From assembly GCA_000727475.1 (NCBI GenBank), contig KL647298.1, forward strand, positions 1 to 64,000: DNA of 64,000 nt. The letters are read 5' to 3'. Both the position numbers and the translations under genes were made by a program. The DNA comes from Sarcocystis neurona (taxonomy: Eukaryota > Apicomplexa > Conoidasida > Eucoccidiorida > Sarcocystidae). Below, piece by piece: positions 37,701 to 46,451 of this stretch (position 1 is its first letter; each line of letters begins with the position of its first letter). The notes below the pieces were generated by a model. It saw nothing but the letters and a program-made list of their open reading frames with translations. It ran no database searches and was not told the origin of the DNA.

Positions 37701-40700
37701 ACGAAACGGAGAACAGCAGACCGAAGAACCCACAACAGCAGAAGCAGCAGGAGATGCAACAGGAAACGCAGCACCAGAGGGGGCAGCAGAAGGACCTGCG
37801 GGTGGAGAAGAAGGAACGAAGCAGCAAAAAGAAGACTGGACCAGAGGAAAGGGAGCAGCAGCAGATCGACAACGCTAACAGCAGGAACGGCGGCAGAGAA
37901 ACGAGGTGCAGCAGCACGAGAAGAAAGAACAAGACAGCAGCTACTACGTCTCTCACTTGCGGACCTAGACCCCACACACTTTTTTACCCCCTCGTTAAAG
38001 GAAGAGAAAATCATATACACATATATATACACATGCATGCATGCATGCTTATACGTTTACTTATATATATATGTACGGAAACACGGTGTGCTACATTACC
38101 CTATATGCAGATATTAGATGCATATATAACTCTGCCAGATGGCGAACAGAGAGGGAGAAGGCGACGACGAGGGAAGACCGAGAGAAAGACAGAGAACCAG
38201 AGGCGAAGACAGAGAGACAGAAGAAGGAGAGACGGAGACAAGAGAAGGGAGAGAAAAAAAGAGACGCGGAGAGGAACGCATGCACACACACAGAGAGACA
38301 CGGAGACGAATAGAGGGAGAAGAAGGAGAAGGGGCGGGGGAACAGAGAAGGCAGGAGAGAAAGACAGGGAGACGGGGAGACAGGGATGGGAGGGAGACAG
38401 AGAGAGGGGGGAGGAGACGGGGAGACAGAGAGAGGGGGGAGACAGGGGGGACAGAGGGGANNNNNNNNNNNNNNNNNNNNNNNNNNNNNNNNNNNNNNNN
38501 NNNNNNNNNNNNNNNNNNNNNNNNNNNNNNNNNNNNNNNNNNNNNNNNNNNNNNNNNNNNNNNNNNNNNNNNNNNNNNNNNNNNNNNNNNNNNNNNNNNN
38601 NNNNNNNNNNNNNNNNNNNNNNNNNNNNNNNNNNNNNNNNNNNNNNNNNNNNNNNNNNNNNNNNNNNNNNNNNNNNNNNNNNNNNNNNNNNNNNNNNNNN
38701 NNNNNNNNNNNNNNNNNNNNNNNNNNNNNNNNNNNNNNNNNNNNNNNNNNNNNNNNNNNNNNNNNNNNNNNNNNNNNNNNNNNNNNNNNNNNNNNNNNNN
38801 NNNNNNNNNNNNNNNNNNNNNNNNNNNNNNNNNNNNNNNNNNNNNNNNNNNNNNNNNNNNNNNNNNNNNNNNNNNNNNNNNNNNNNNNNNNNNNNNNNNN
38901 NNNNNNNNNNNNNNNNNNNNNNNNNNNNNNNNNNNNNNNNNNNNNNNNNNNNNNNNNNNNNNNNNNNNNNNNNNNNNNNNNNNNNNNNNNNNNNNNNNNN
39001 NNNNNNNNNNNNNNNNNNNNNNNNNNNNNNNNNNNNNNNNNNNNNNNNNNNNNNNNNNNNNNNNNNNNNNNNNNNNNNNNNNNNNNNNNNNNNNNNCAGA
39101 GGGGACAGAGGAGACAGAGGGGAGACAGGGAGAAGACAGAGGGAGACAGAGAGGACAGGGGAGACGGGAGACAGGGGGGACAGAGAGAGGGGGGAGACAG
39201 GGAGAGACAGGGAGAAGACAGGGGGAGACAGGAGAGGACAAAGAGAGGGAGACAGGGAGACGGAGGGGGAGACGGGAGAAGACAAAGAGAGACAGGGAGA
39301 AGACAGAGGGAGACAGGAGAGGACAAAGAGAGGGAGACAGGGAGAGACAGAGGGGGAGACGGGAGAAGACAAAGAGAGACAGAGAGAGGGAGAGACCGGG
39401 AGAAGGGGGGGACAGAGAGGGAGACAGAGGGGGAGACAGGAGAAGAGAGAGAGAGGGAGACAGGGAGACAGAGGGAGACAAACGGAGAGACAGAGAAGCA
39501 GAAAGAGAGAAGGAAACACAAAACAGCAAATTTCTCTGTCACACAAAAATATACGACGCATGCGCACTCACACGTAACTTCCTTCCACATATATATGTCT
39601 GTGTGTACGTACATGGGGTCCATACGCTTATGTGTGTATACGTACATACACTCCTCTCCCATGCTTCTCCATATATCTCCCTCTTATATAAGTGTGCAGC
39701 ACCTGTATATATATATGTTGGGAACACGGAGGGGTCCACACATATAGAAAGAGAGAGATGCAGAGAAAGAGAGAAGTAGGTGGATATGGACCCAAACGCT
39801 TGTAAAGTGATGCTTCACATGTATATGTGTGCACAAGTGTGGTCGAATTCTATCCACATACATACATAAGTGAAAACTTATACATGTATTTATATATAAA
39901 TGGTGAGACCCTATGTACGTATACATAAGTGTATGGACCATATGGTCGCATGCAGACATATGCATATATATGTATATATGTGAAACAAAGTCAAGTGTGT
40001 CTGTGTGTGTAGATATATATAGAGAGAGAGAGGTGGACGCCTATAAAGCGACACTATAAATACAAATATATATATATCTTGTATGCAGCTAAGGATATCG
40101 ATGGCACTAATACATATAGAGATATATAGTTAGATATACGTATATATATAGGGAGACAGAGAGAAGAAACGATAGATACATAGGCATTTATACGTGTGAA
40201 AGAAGGTAATATAAATATATAGATACGAAGGTGTACGTATGTACAAGAATGCCACACAGGCAAATATATTCACGTGTGTGTGGGGGGGGTTGTGTGTATG
40301 TATGCATATGTATGTATATGTATTGGTAGGTAGATAGCCGTTCATGCATGTGAGTTAAGAGAGACACAAGTTCCAGCGAGTGTCGACTGAATTCCTTTTT
40401 ATGTACCTTGATCTGCTGGAGTGCTTCTCGCTGTCGTTGCTGCTGCCTGTTGGCTTCTTGCGTGCTCTGCTCATGCCTCTTAGCTGCCTTGTTCGCCGTC
40501 AGAGCTGCTGCTCCTCCTGCTGCTGCTGCCGTTTTCTCCTTTTCTTCTTCCCCTTCCTCCGCCGCAAAAGCAGCAGCAGCGAAGAGCAGTTTATCGGCAG
40601 GGTGGGCACTTGCGGCATGCAGGTGCAGCAGCAGACCCTGCAGTTCGTCCTGCAGCAGCAGTTTGTCGGCGTCTAAGTCATAGGCGCGGAAGATCAGCAG

Positions 40701-43700
40701 CAGCCGCAGCTTTCCGCTGCTGCGATGCAACTGCTGCTGCAGCTCGGGCTGCATCACGTAGAGGGCAGCAACAAATGGACGCATGCAGACAAATCCTTGT
40801 CTGCTTGAATCTAGGGCGTTAAAGAGAAAGTCCACCTGCTGCTGCGATGGTAGACAGCTGGGGTAGCACTTGAACAACGCTCGAAAATTCTCACGGCAGA
40901 GAACCAGCTGCTGCTGCTGCTGCCATTCGTCCAGCACCGAGGACGTTTCACCTCCTCCCCTTCGCTCTCCTTGCTGCTGCTGCTGCCGAGGTGGCTGCTG
41001 CTCCTCTTGTCGGTGCTGCTGCCTCTGCTGCCGAAGCTGCTGCTGCTCTTCTTCTCCTTTCCGCTGCTGCTGCGCCGGCCCGGGCTCCGCACGAGCGAAG
41101 CGTTCGTACACCTGCTGCAGACGCAGCGCCTCTTCGACGCAGCAGTCTTCAGCGACGACTCTGTTCCACAGAACCTCGAGAGAACTCTCGATATCATTGC
41201 TGGTGCTACTGCTGCCACAGCAAGGAACCGTCCTCATGACTGCCTCTGCGCCAGCAGCACCGGGGGAAGCGACAGCGGCGGCTTGCGTCTGCTGCACAGG
41301 AGGTGGGCCACAAGCAGCACCAGAAGCAGCCGGGGTACCTGCAGGAGATGCAGCAGCAGCAGCTGTAGAAGCAGCAGCAGCAGAATTAGCTTCAATGTGG
41401 TGGGGAACCTTCTCTCTTGCCGCCGCTGCTGTATTGCAGACTTCTTGCCGCTGCTGATGCTGCGTTTCGTTAAGAGACGTATGTTCATCGTCTACTCCTG
41501 CTGCTGCTGCATGTGCAGCCTGGGCGACAGTCGCGGCAACAGCAGCAACAGAAGCTGCAACAGCCGGGGCAGCAGCAGCAGCTTGAAAAAGAGTACGAGC
41601 GGTCGCAGTGAGGCCGTCCAGCACGACGGCAGCAGCTGCTGCGCCTGCAGCTTCTCCTCTCTTCCTGTTGCTGCTGCATGCGTCTCGTCCTCTCCCCCAC
41701 GCGTGACATCCCATCGTCCCATCAGACGCGCACCGCCGCATACAATCGCTCCTGCTGCTTCTTCTTCTGCCGCCGCTTCTGCTCCCCCCGCTGCAGCAGC
41801 TGCTGCTGTGCCAGTGTCGACTTCGCGGAGAAGCAGAACGCCAGCAGCAGTGTCTTCCGCGCTGTCCACGTCCGGCTGCGTCTTCCTCTTCCGGAGCCAG
41901 TGCACTGCCTCTCCTGCTGCTCTTTTCTCTGCTGCCGCGCGCCCTGCCGGGACCACCTCTGCTGCCGCTGCGCTCCCGTCTCCTGCTACTGTAGCGCCGC
42001 TGCTGCTGCTGCGTCGCAGGCAGACACGCCCAGCTGCTGCTGCTGTGTCGCGCAGGCGAGTCCATGCTGCGGCTGCTGTACGCTGCTGCAGTCGCCTCGC
42101 CCAGCAGCAGGTCGTGTCCGCACCACCTTCGCTCCCCACGCGACGTCGACGCAGCCGCGCTGGCTGTCTCTGCTGCTGCTCTCGCATGTTGCTGTTGCAG
42201 AGCGTCCGGTCGCAGCAACACAGGAGCAGAAGCCTCGCCCCCGTACCTTCCCACATACGACAGGTTTCGACTGCTGCTCTTCTTCTGTTGCAGGTGCTCT
42301 TCTTCTTCTTCTTGAAGTCGCGCTTGACTTGCAGCCCAAGAAGTTGCGGCGGATGAAGCGCAAGAATGCAGCCCACCGTAGCCGCCAGCAGCAGCAACAG
42401 AAGTATGGTGTGGCGACAGCGGCGGCACATCCTCCTGGCAGCCAGGCGGCAGCAGCAGCGGCCCCTGAGGCAGAGTCGCTCCTGCGTGTCGGTGCTGCTG
42501 CAGCTGGTGCTCCATTTCTACTGGTGCAGTCAGTCCATACTGGCCTGCTGCTGCCGCTGCTGCTCCTGCGTGGGCAGCGGAGGTCAGAGTCGCGGCTGCA
42601 GCAGAACCAGGAGGAGGGACAGCAGCAGCGTAGGGGACTTCGGCTGCATGTTGTACTGCCGGTGCTACGGCAGCCCCGCAAGTACGCAGCTGCTGCTGCG
42701 CCTTTGTGAGTAGTGCTGCAGCAGGACCAGGAGAAGCAGGAAGATTATAAAGAAGTGTAGGGGCGGGAGGGACTGGGGAAGACAAAGCTGCTGTTGCTGC
42801 TGCTGTGTGTTCTGTTACCGAGTTGCGACTCGTCTCAGCAGGTACTGTAGCGTTGACGAGCAAAAATCGTGCGGTTGAGGCCTCTGCTGCTGCTGCTCCT
42901 GCATCCCCAGACCCTGGGATGTCCCGTCCGGCAGCTGCTGCTGTTGACGGGTGTAGTGCTGCTGTTGTTGTCGAGGCGGCTGCTGCTGCTGTTGAAGGGA
43001 ATGCTGCTGCTGCTGGTGGGTCGGATACTGCTGCTGCTGTTGCTCCTAGATCAAGTGCTGCTGCTGGTGAAGCGATTTCTGCTGCTGCTGCTGTTGCATC
43101 TATCGAAGCAAGAGTAGAAAGAGGCGAAGCAGGGTTCAGCTGGCTGCAGCCTCTACTGCTGCTTCTGCTGCTCCTTCTGCTGCTGTTGCTGCTGCTGTGG
43201 GAGAGAACCGAGGTCGTCTGCCAGCGCGGCAGCAGCTGCTGCACAACGCCCCCTACGAATCCGCCGATTGCGTCGAGCACACCTGCTGCTGCTGCTCCCG
43301 CGGCTGCGCGACGACGCGCGCGACTCCCTAGTGCTGCTGCTTGGCAGCGAACGGCAGCGGGAACCGACGTGCCTCCCCTCCGATGCATCTGCAGCCCCTG
43401 CTGTCGGATCTGCTGCTGCATGTGTTTCTGCTGTTGCTGCATGTGCTGAAGCTGTCTCTGCTGCAGCAACAGAAGCCGCTGCTGCTGTCCAGACAGAAGG
43501 GGGAGAGGCCGTTGCTGCTGGACGTTCTGCAGCTGAGGCTGCCGGACAGGCAGCAGTCGCGTGGGGCCGCTGCAGTAGCGTAGCTCTGCTGCTTCCTTGA
43601 AGCACGGCTGCTGTTGCTGCTGCGCGACGCACACCCGGGGCTGCTGGTGTGTCGGCAGCTGATACCAGCTTCGAGTGGTGGTTGCTGCTGCAGCGCACTG

Positions 43701-46451
43701 CTGGCTGCCGCTGCTGCTATTGGCGACGCCCGGGACAGGTCTATAGAGAGTAGCAAGACTGCGCTGCTGCTGCAGTTGCTGCTGCTGTTTCTGCTGCTGC
43801 AGTTGCTGCTGCTTGTGTAACCGCTTGGAAGAGGCCGGAGAAACGCCCACCAGCAGCACTTCTGCGGGTGCTTCTGCTGTGTGGGGTTGCTGCTGCTGTC
43901 TCGACTCTTCCAGTTTCTGCTGCTGCACTTTCTTCGGTCTCCTTCTTCGCTGTAGAGGACTACGGCTGCTGCTGCGATTGGCCTCGCCCAGCACCCTCCT
44001 GCCGCTTCTGTTGCTGCTGCCGCTGCTACTTCTGCTGCTGCTGCTTGGGGACAGCAGCACAAGTCTGCTGCCACTGCGCTTCACTTGTTCCACCTGGCTG
44101 CTGCTGCTGCTTCCATTCGTGTAGGCCCGCAGCTGCTCGCTCCACCGACCTCGCAGCAGTTCTTGCTGCTGATGCTGCGGATGCCCCACCTGTCGCTGGT
44201 CTTCTGCTGTCTCGTGCGTTTGCTGCTGCTGCTGCCATTGCGGCTGCTGCGGGAGCACCAGAGGAGAGACAGGGAGACGTCCGGTCACACCGAGACCAGC
44301 TGTTGCGCCTGTCGCTTCTGCAGCAACTGGGAGTGTCGCTGCTGCTGCTAGGTGAGGCGACCGGCTGCGGCCAAAGACGTGCGGCTGTACATGCAGCGGA
44401 CTTCGTGGGGCAGCACGAGGAATAGGAGAAGCTTGCACAGGCAGCAGCAGCTGTGGCTGTTGGACGAACTGCCGCTGCCGCTGCTGGACGTGGGCCCGTT
44501 GCTTAATGTGTTGCTGCTGTTGCTGCTCTAGTTGCTGCTGCTGTTGCAGCAGCTGCTGTTGCTGGTGTAGCTGCAGGGTTCTTCGCTCCTGCATCTCTTG
44601 CTGCTGCTGCCGCAATGTTACAGGGAGAGGGGGGGGAGCAGCAGCAGTGGCAGTAGTAGCCGACTGCAGCGGCGCGCGCACTGCTCCAGGAGGCGTCGCC
44701 GCTGGAGCAGCAGCGGCAGGTAGAAGAGCGGCAGCGGTGGGGCCGGAAGCAGCAGCAGTTTCTGTAGAGGAGGGAGGGAATGAAGCAGCTGCAGCGTCGC
44801 AAACAAGGGGAGAAGCAGCAGCAGCAGCGGGGAAGACATTTCTGCTCCCCTGCTGCAACCCGCGGTACTCCTGGTGACTCCAAGTGGTATCCTCCTTGCT
44901 AGTCGTCTGCTGCTGCTGCTGCCTGCATGCGAGGCCTCTCGCGTGCAGCGCTTCGCTACGAAGGGCAAGATGCATCTCAAGCGTCTGTCGCTCTTCCGCA
45001 GTCAGCTGCGCATACCTCTCGTCGTTGGCTTCCTTATCCTGCATTGCTGCCTGCTGCTGGCGCCTCGCTTGCATGCGCTGCGAGAGCTGCATAAGCTGTT
45101 GCTCCTGCTGCAGCAGCTGCTGTTCCTGCAGCAGCAGCTGCTGCTCACGCTGCAGCAACTGCTGCTTTCTGACCACTGCTTCTGCTGCTGTCGCTGGGTC
45201 TCCCCCCGCGTCGCGCAGCTGCCCGACCGTCGCGCTCCGCTCTCCCCTGCCGTGGCTCTCTGCTGCTGCTTCTTCCCCCTCCTCCTCTTCCTCCTCCTTC
45301 TCCGACGATGCTGCTGCTGCAGCGGCTTCTCCTGCTTCCTCTGCCGGTTCTCTTCGATACACCGGGCTGTGGTGGGAAGTCCATACACCGGGTAGCTGGC
45401 TGTCGCAGGACGGCAGATGACCTGCTGTCTCTTCTGCTGCTCCCCGGAAAAGAAAGTGAGACGCAGAAGCAGCAGCAGCAGCACCGTGTCTAGCAGCAGC
45501 AGGAGCAGGGGCTCCTGCAGGAGCAGCAGGACGACGGCGGTGTGCCGCGACGGTTCCGCAGGGATCTGCGAAGTCAGAACGAAGAGAAGGACAAGGAGGA
45601 GGAGAAGGAGGACCAGTAGCAGCAACAGTAGCAACACGATCGTGCATTAGCGAAGCTCCGGCAGCAGTTTCAGCGGCAGACGAAAAGCGGCTACTTCTGC
45701 AGGGGAAGAAGTTCTGTTCTTCAGAAGCACCTGGTGCAGCAGGAGCATCATATCCTCTCACGTAGTTGCTGCCGTGATAGGAACGTTGCTGCTGCAGCAG
45801 CTCCTGCTCCCCCTGCGCTGCACGCGCTGCTGTTCCTGCTGCTATCCCGCCCTCTCCCTGGTTGTCTTCCGCTGCTGCTGAATCGACGAAGTTGCGCTGG
45901 CTTGCTGCTGCTCCTGCACCGAGGTCGCCAGAAATATTGTCCCTGCCGTCTCGCGTGGGTTGAAATGAGTAAAGCCGGTTCTCTTCTTCCTGCTGCAGCT
46001 GCTGCTCCTCATGCTGCTGCCACGGGTGTAGCTGCAGCTCGGGCTGTTGTTGCTGCTCCTCTCCCTGTTCTTCTGGGGAAGTCCAGAGTTTCTCCTGCTG
46101 CTGCTGCTGTTGCAGCGGGACGTAGTCGGCGTATGTGTACCGCTGCATTTCGGCTGTCTCTTCCTCTTCTCCTCCGCCTTCTCCTCTTCCCCACTGCTCG
46201 ATGGACTGCTGCTGGTGCTGCAGGAACGCACCGCCCTGCTGCTGCGGCTCCTGCTGCATCTGCCGCAGAAAAAGCTGCTGCTCGGCCTGCTCCTGCTGCC
46301 TGCTGCTGAAGCTGCATGAGGCTGCACCCCGCGCGTGTAGCAGAGGATCTGCTGCCACAGCGGCAGTCCCTTGACGCAGCAGCTGCTGCTCCTGCTGCTG
46401 ACGCAAAGAATAGCTTCGAGGCGGGGAGTAAGAGAAGCCGCAGCCTTCCAT
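17920..46451 (-). CDS. Giant EF-hand plus PPP-family pseudophosphatase (multi-exon gene)
   Basis: Eight exons are supported: 40407-46451, 36159-37694, 34770-34902, 30604-30671, 28122-28209, 24942-25124, 23392-23725 and about 17920-20617. A ninth, at 22883-23324, is doubtful. Splice phases agree at every junction (0/0, 0/0, 1/1, 0/0, 1/1, 1/1, 2/2). In order, the product has a ~1,850-residue Gln/Ala/Ser-rich region, EF-hands and a PPP Ser/Thr phosphatase fold (about residue 2,500 on), then an Ala/Pro-rich tail; total >3,400 residues. PPP motifs appear in the family order but are degenerate: GDxHG is GDVRG, GDxVDRG is GNYVDGR, RGNHE is RGDRE, HGG is HGC, WSDP is FSDP, and RSHE is RSRE. By PP1 numbering the metal ligands H66, D92, N124 and H248 and the catalytic H125 are replaced, while D64 and H173 remain. 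I infer a non-catalytic, possibly Ca2+-responsive scaffold or substrate-binding protein. HGCTGDSI resembles the HGGIG-type loop of Kelch-type PPPs, but no Kelch repeats are seen. The exact 3' end is uncertain. Confidence 0.8.
21440..22370 (+). repeat. About eight-copy degenerate tandem repeat inside a pseudophosphatase intron
   Basis: A block like gacgttgtctatagataggg followed by agacacgtgtatacttacgt recurs near 21,580, 21,660, 21,725, 21,855, 22,010, 22,162, 22,272 and 22,340, separated by TA runs. Period about 65-155 bp. Confidence 0.85.
22530..22790 (+). repeat. Homopurine tract
   Basis: Purine-rich plus strand (gaagggg/gagacggg units), hence polypyrimidine on the sense strand of the pseudophosphatase intron before exon 9. 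Confidence 0.7.
22883..23324 (-). CDS. Doubtful exon 8 of the pseudophosphatase (Gln/Ser/Asn-rich)
   Basis: A good acceptor (aaaacgtgcag) lies just 67 bases after the exon 7 donor. The phase-2 frame that follows is Ser/Asn/Gln-rich and open to 22,883. I see no PPP motif in it (the expected RGxGxxFG element is not visible) and no convincing donor. Exon 7 can also join exon 9 directly in matching phase 2, which would leave this stretch intronic. Confidence 0.3.
23392..23725 (-). CDS. Pseudophosphatase exon 7: FSDP motif and Gln/Trp repeat
   Basis: Acceptor caacaccag, donor TTTTCAG|GTAAGC; phase 1 to 2. It begins GDGSPPVLGPVLDCLFSDPE, equivalent to the PPP ...LDLLWSDP segment with Trp changed to Phe. 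It continues straight into a Gln/Trp tandem repeat (blocks of 3-8 Gln separated by Trp, about 23,556-23,680). A less biased stretch (ELHASTLKRVEYFSAENC) and an Asn/Ser tail follow. The insert sits where active PPPs carry a short loop. Confidence 0.75.
23556..23680 (-). repeat. CAG/TGG minisatellite inside exon 7
   Basis: 15-18-base units of CAG triplets ending TGG on the sense strand. In frame they encode polyQ blocks punctuated by Trp, later with Arg (WQRQQ). Confidence 0.9.
23726..24941 (-). other. Pseudophosphatase intron 6
   Basis: 1.2 kb. The plus strand is purine/CAG-rich (24.05-24.9 kb), so the sense strand is CTG/pyrimidine-rich. The flanking exons join in phase 1 (RPPHA-G-DGSPPV). 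Confidence 0.7.
24942..25124 (-). CDS. Pseudophosphatase exon 6: PPP motif 4 (HGC)
   Basis: The 183-base exon has acceptor atgtccgcag and donor GCCG|GTACAC, phase 1 to 1. It reads EGDDLLLWRRSNELFEEL, SLAAFLPAARILALHGC, then TGDSITSIAQLRNIRKPIKI. It aligns with the W..FN..F..LPLAA......CVHGG...S...L..I....RPI block. The metal-ligand His is kept, and the second Gly of HGG is Cys. Confidence 0.85.
25125..28121 (-). other. Pseudophosphatase intron 5
   Basis: 3.0 kb. CTG-rich on the sense strand at 25.2-25.65 kb, then ACAT/TA simple sequence, a ~198-base duplicated unit (26.70-27.05 kb) and ACAT-type microsatellite (27.38-27.95 kb). The flanking exons join in phase 1 (FF-G-EGDD). Confidence 0.7.
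26700..27060 (+). repeat. Duplicated ~198-bp unit
   Basis: Two diverged copies start ggagac at 26,704 and 26,902. They share the cttccattca...acatagaagtggc segment and a following ttctctct pyrimidine stretch. Confidence 0.75.
28122..28209 (-). CDS. Pseudophosphatase exon 5: PPP motif 3 (RGDRE)
   Basis: This 88-base exon has acceptor tttgggctgcag and donor TTCG|GTAAAT (phase 1). It reads LPARFFLLRGDREGF, then HFSGAFLGTLRRFF. It matches the PPP block P..FFLLRGNHE......GF...C...., but the catalytic Asn-His pair is Asp-Arg. It sits alone among ACAT/GTAT microsatellites and could be missed by gene finders. Confidence 0.85.
28210..30603 (-). other. Pseudophosphatase intron 4, with an internal CAG tract
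   Basis: 2.4 kb between SLKIL and LPARFFLLRG. It holds GTAT microsatellite (28.28-28.75 kb), unique DNA and TA repeats. At 29.57-30.60 kb a stretch CAG-rich on the sense strand has open minus frames (e.g. KYIVRSLRLLVKSSDDLPGQ). Part of it could be a retained in-frame insertion instead. Confidence 0.6.
28280..28750 (+). repeat. GTAT/TGTA tetranucleotide microsatellite
   Basis: Long, nearly uninterrupted (TGTA)n with variants, densest at 28,500-28,640. It lies about 75 bases upstream (plus coordinates) of the small RGDRE exon. Confidence 0.9.
30604..30671 (-). CDS. Pseudophosphatase exon 4: PPP motif 2 (GNYVDGR)
   Basis: The 68-base exon has acceptor gctcgcag and donor CTC|GTACGT. Joined to the previous exon's split Gly it reads GNYVDGRDFDLELLLLLLSLKIL. 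The family consensus is GDYVDRG..SLE.L.LL.ALK. The metal-ligand Asp is Asn, and the Arg-Gly of VDRG is inverted to Gly-Arg. The frame stays open to about 30409, so a longer exon cannot be excluded. Confidence 0.8.
31500..31960 (+). repeat. ~136-bp tandem repeat in pseudophosphatase intron 3
   Basis: The phrase caagaatacacctgcctgtc occurs at 31,761 and 31,897, with diverged copies near 31,520 and 31,632. Confidence 0.85.
32900..33560 (+). repeat. Degenerate ~60-100 bp tandem repeat
   Basis: Copies of gaagatctactcccatccat-like sequence, each joined to a catatatatatgt run, recur at least seven times. Confidence 0.8.
33595..34290 (+). repeat. ~18-24 bp GATA/GATGGG minisatellite
   Basis: Degenerate agatagatattgatgggtat units tandemly repeated for about 690 bases, purine-rich on the plus strand. 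All three minus frames are open (Ser/Ile/Tyr/Pro-rich), which is an artefact of the repeat. Confidence 0.9.
34770..34902 (-). CDS. Pseudophosphatase exon 3: PPP motif 1 (GDVRG)
   Basis: This 133-base exon has acceptor cgcgcag and donor TTAG|GTATGA (phase 1). It reads VDAPAKIFGDVRGELPDL, then LLFFSTFGWP, ending in YLFL plus a split Gly codon. It aligns residue by residue with the PPP block AP.KI.GDIHGQ..DLL..F...G.P....Y.FLG. The metal-ligand His of GDxHG is Arg (codon CGA) and the following Gln is Glu. Confidence 0.85.
34903..36158 (-). other. Pseudophosphatase intron 2, CTG-rich on the sense strand
   Basis: 1,256 bases. The plus strand is full of CAG runs, so the sense (minus) strand is CTG-rich. 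It lies between the LFQAEDSLVE and VDAPAKIFGD segments of one continuous PPP block, so it must be intronic although its frames are open. Confidence 0.7.
36159..37694 (-). CDS. Pseudophosphatase exon 2: EF-hand exit helix, repeats, start of PPP fold
   Basis: The acceptor is cgtcttcag before 37694 and the donor is GAG|GTATCT after 36159. The exon is 512 codons, phase 0 to 0. It opens with YPRFDFEAFVACVERG, which looks like the second helix of an EF-hand. Low-complexity Gln/Ala sequence follows, with a tandem YPPTAAA-type repeat (about 36,580-36,670). It ends with VEKLSDVLLLLDAARALFQ, which aligns with the helical lead-in that precedes the first PPP motif in PP1/PP2A/PPKL-type enzymes. The frame opens at a GTG further upstream, but the conserved part begins at the acceptor. 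Confidence 0.72.
38135..39520 (+). repeat. GA-rich homopurine minisatellite flanking the gap
   Basis: Almost pure purine on the plus strand (gagacagggagaagacaga-type units of roughly 10-20 bases), interrupted by the N gap. On the transcribed strand of the surrounding minus-strand gene it is a polypyrimidine tract more than 700 bases long outside the gap. Such mirror-like homopurine DNA can form H-DNA and is a plausible cause of the assembly break. Confidence 0.9.
38461..39096. other. Assembly gap (636 N)
   Basis: A run of 636 Ns lies inside pseudophosphatase intron 1, in the middle of a homopurine GA-rich tract. It probably marks a tandem repeat that could not be assembled, so its true length is unknown. 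Frames drawn across it are meaningless. Confidence 0.99.
40407..46451 (-). CDS. Pseudophosphatase exon 1: Gln/Ala/Ser-rich region and EF-hands
   Basis: The ATG at 46451 (MEGCGFSYSPP...) is chosen because the open frame further upstream begins only at a TTG and this is the first Met. The exon encodes 2,015 residues and ends in phase 0 at AAG|GTACAT. Most of it is low-complexity polyQ, polyA and polyS. A hydrophobic/amphipathic stretch (VLDAIGGFVGGVVQQLL) lies near 43,210-43,290. The C-terminal part is ordered. A degenerate EF-hand loop (DSSRQGFVCMRP, about residues 1881-1892) is followed by a canonical one (DLDADKLLLQDE, residues 1925-1936) with Asp at positions 1, 3 and 5 and Glu at 12, so the second could bind Ca2+. 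A Gln/Ala-rich linker and a short coiled-coil-like end (ALQQIK) follow. Confidence 0.8.

Larger units (their letters stand above)
37695..40406 (-). other. Pseudophosphatase intron 1 (contains the gap)
   Basis: 2.7 kb including 636 N. Simple sequence and the homopurine tract dominate. Exon 1 and exon 2 join in phase 0, but a further small exon hidden in the gap cannot be excluded. Confidence 0.6.

Noticed and set aside
38091..39779. Several 450-650-codon ORFs on both strands
   Set aside because: They cross the N gap and consist of purine/pyrimidine repeat; the frames are artefacts.
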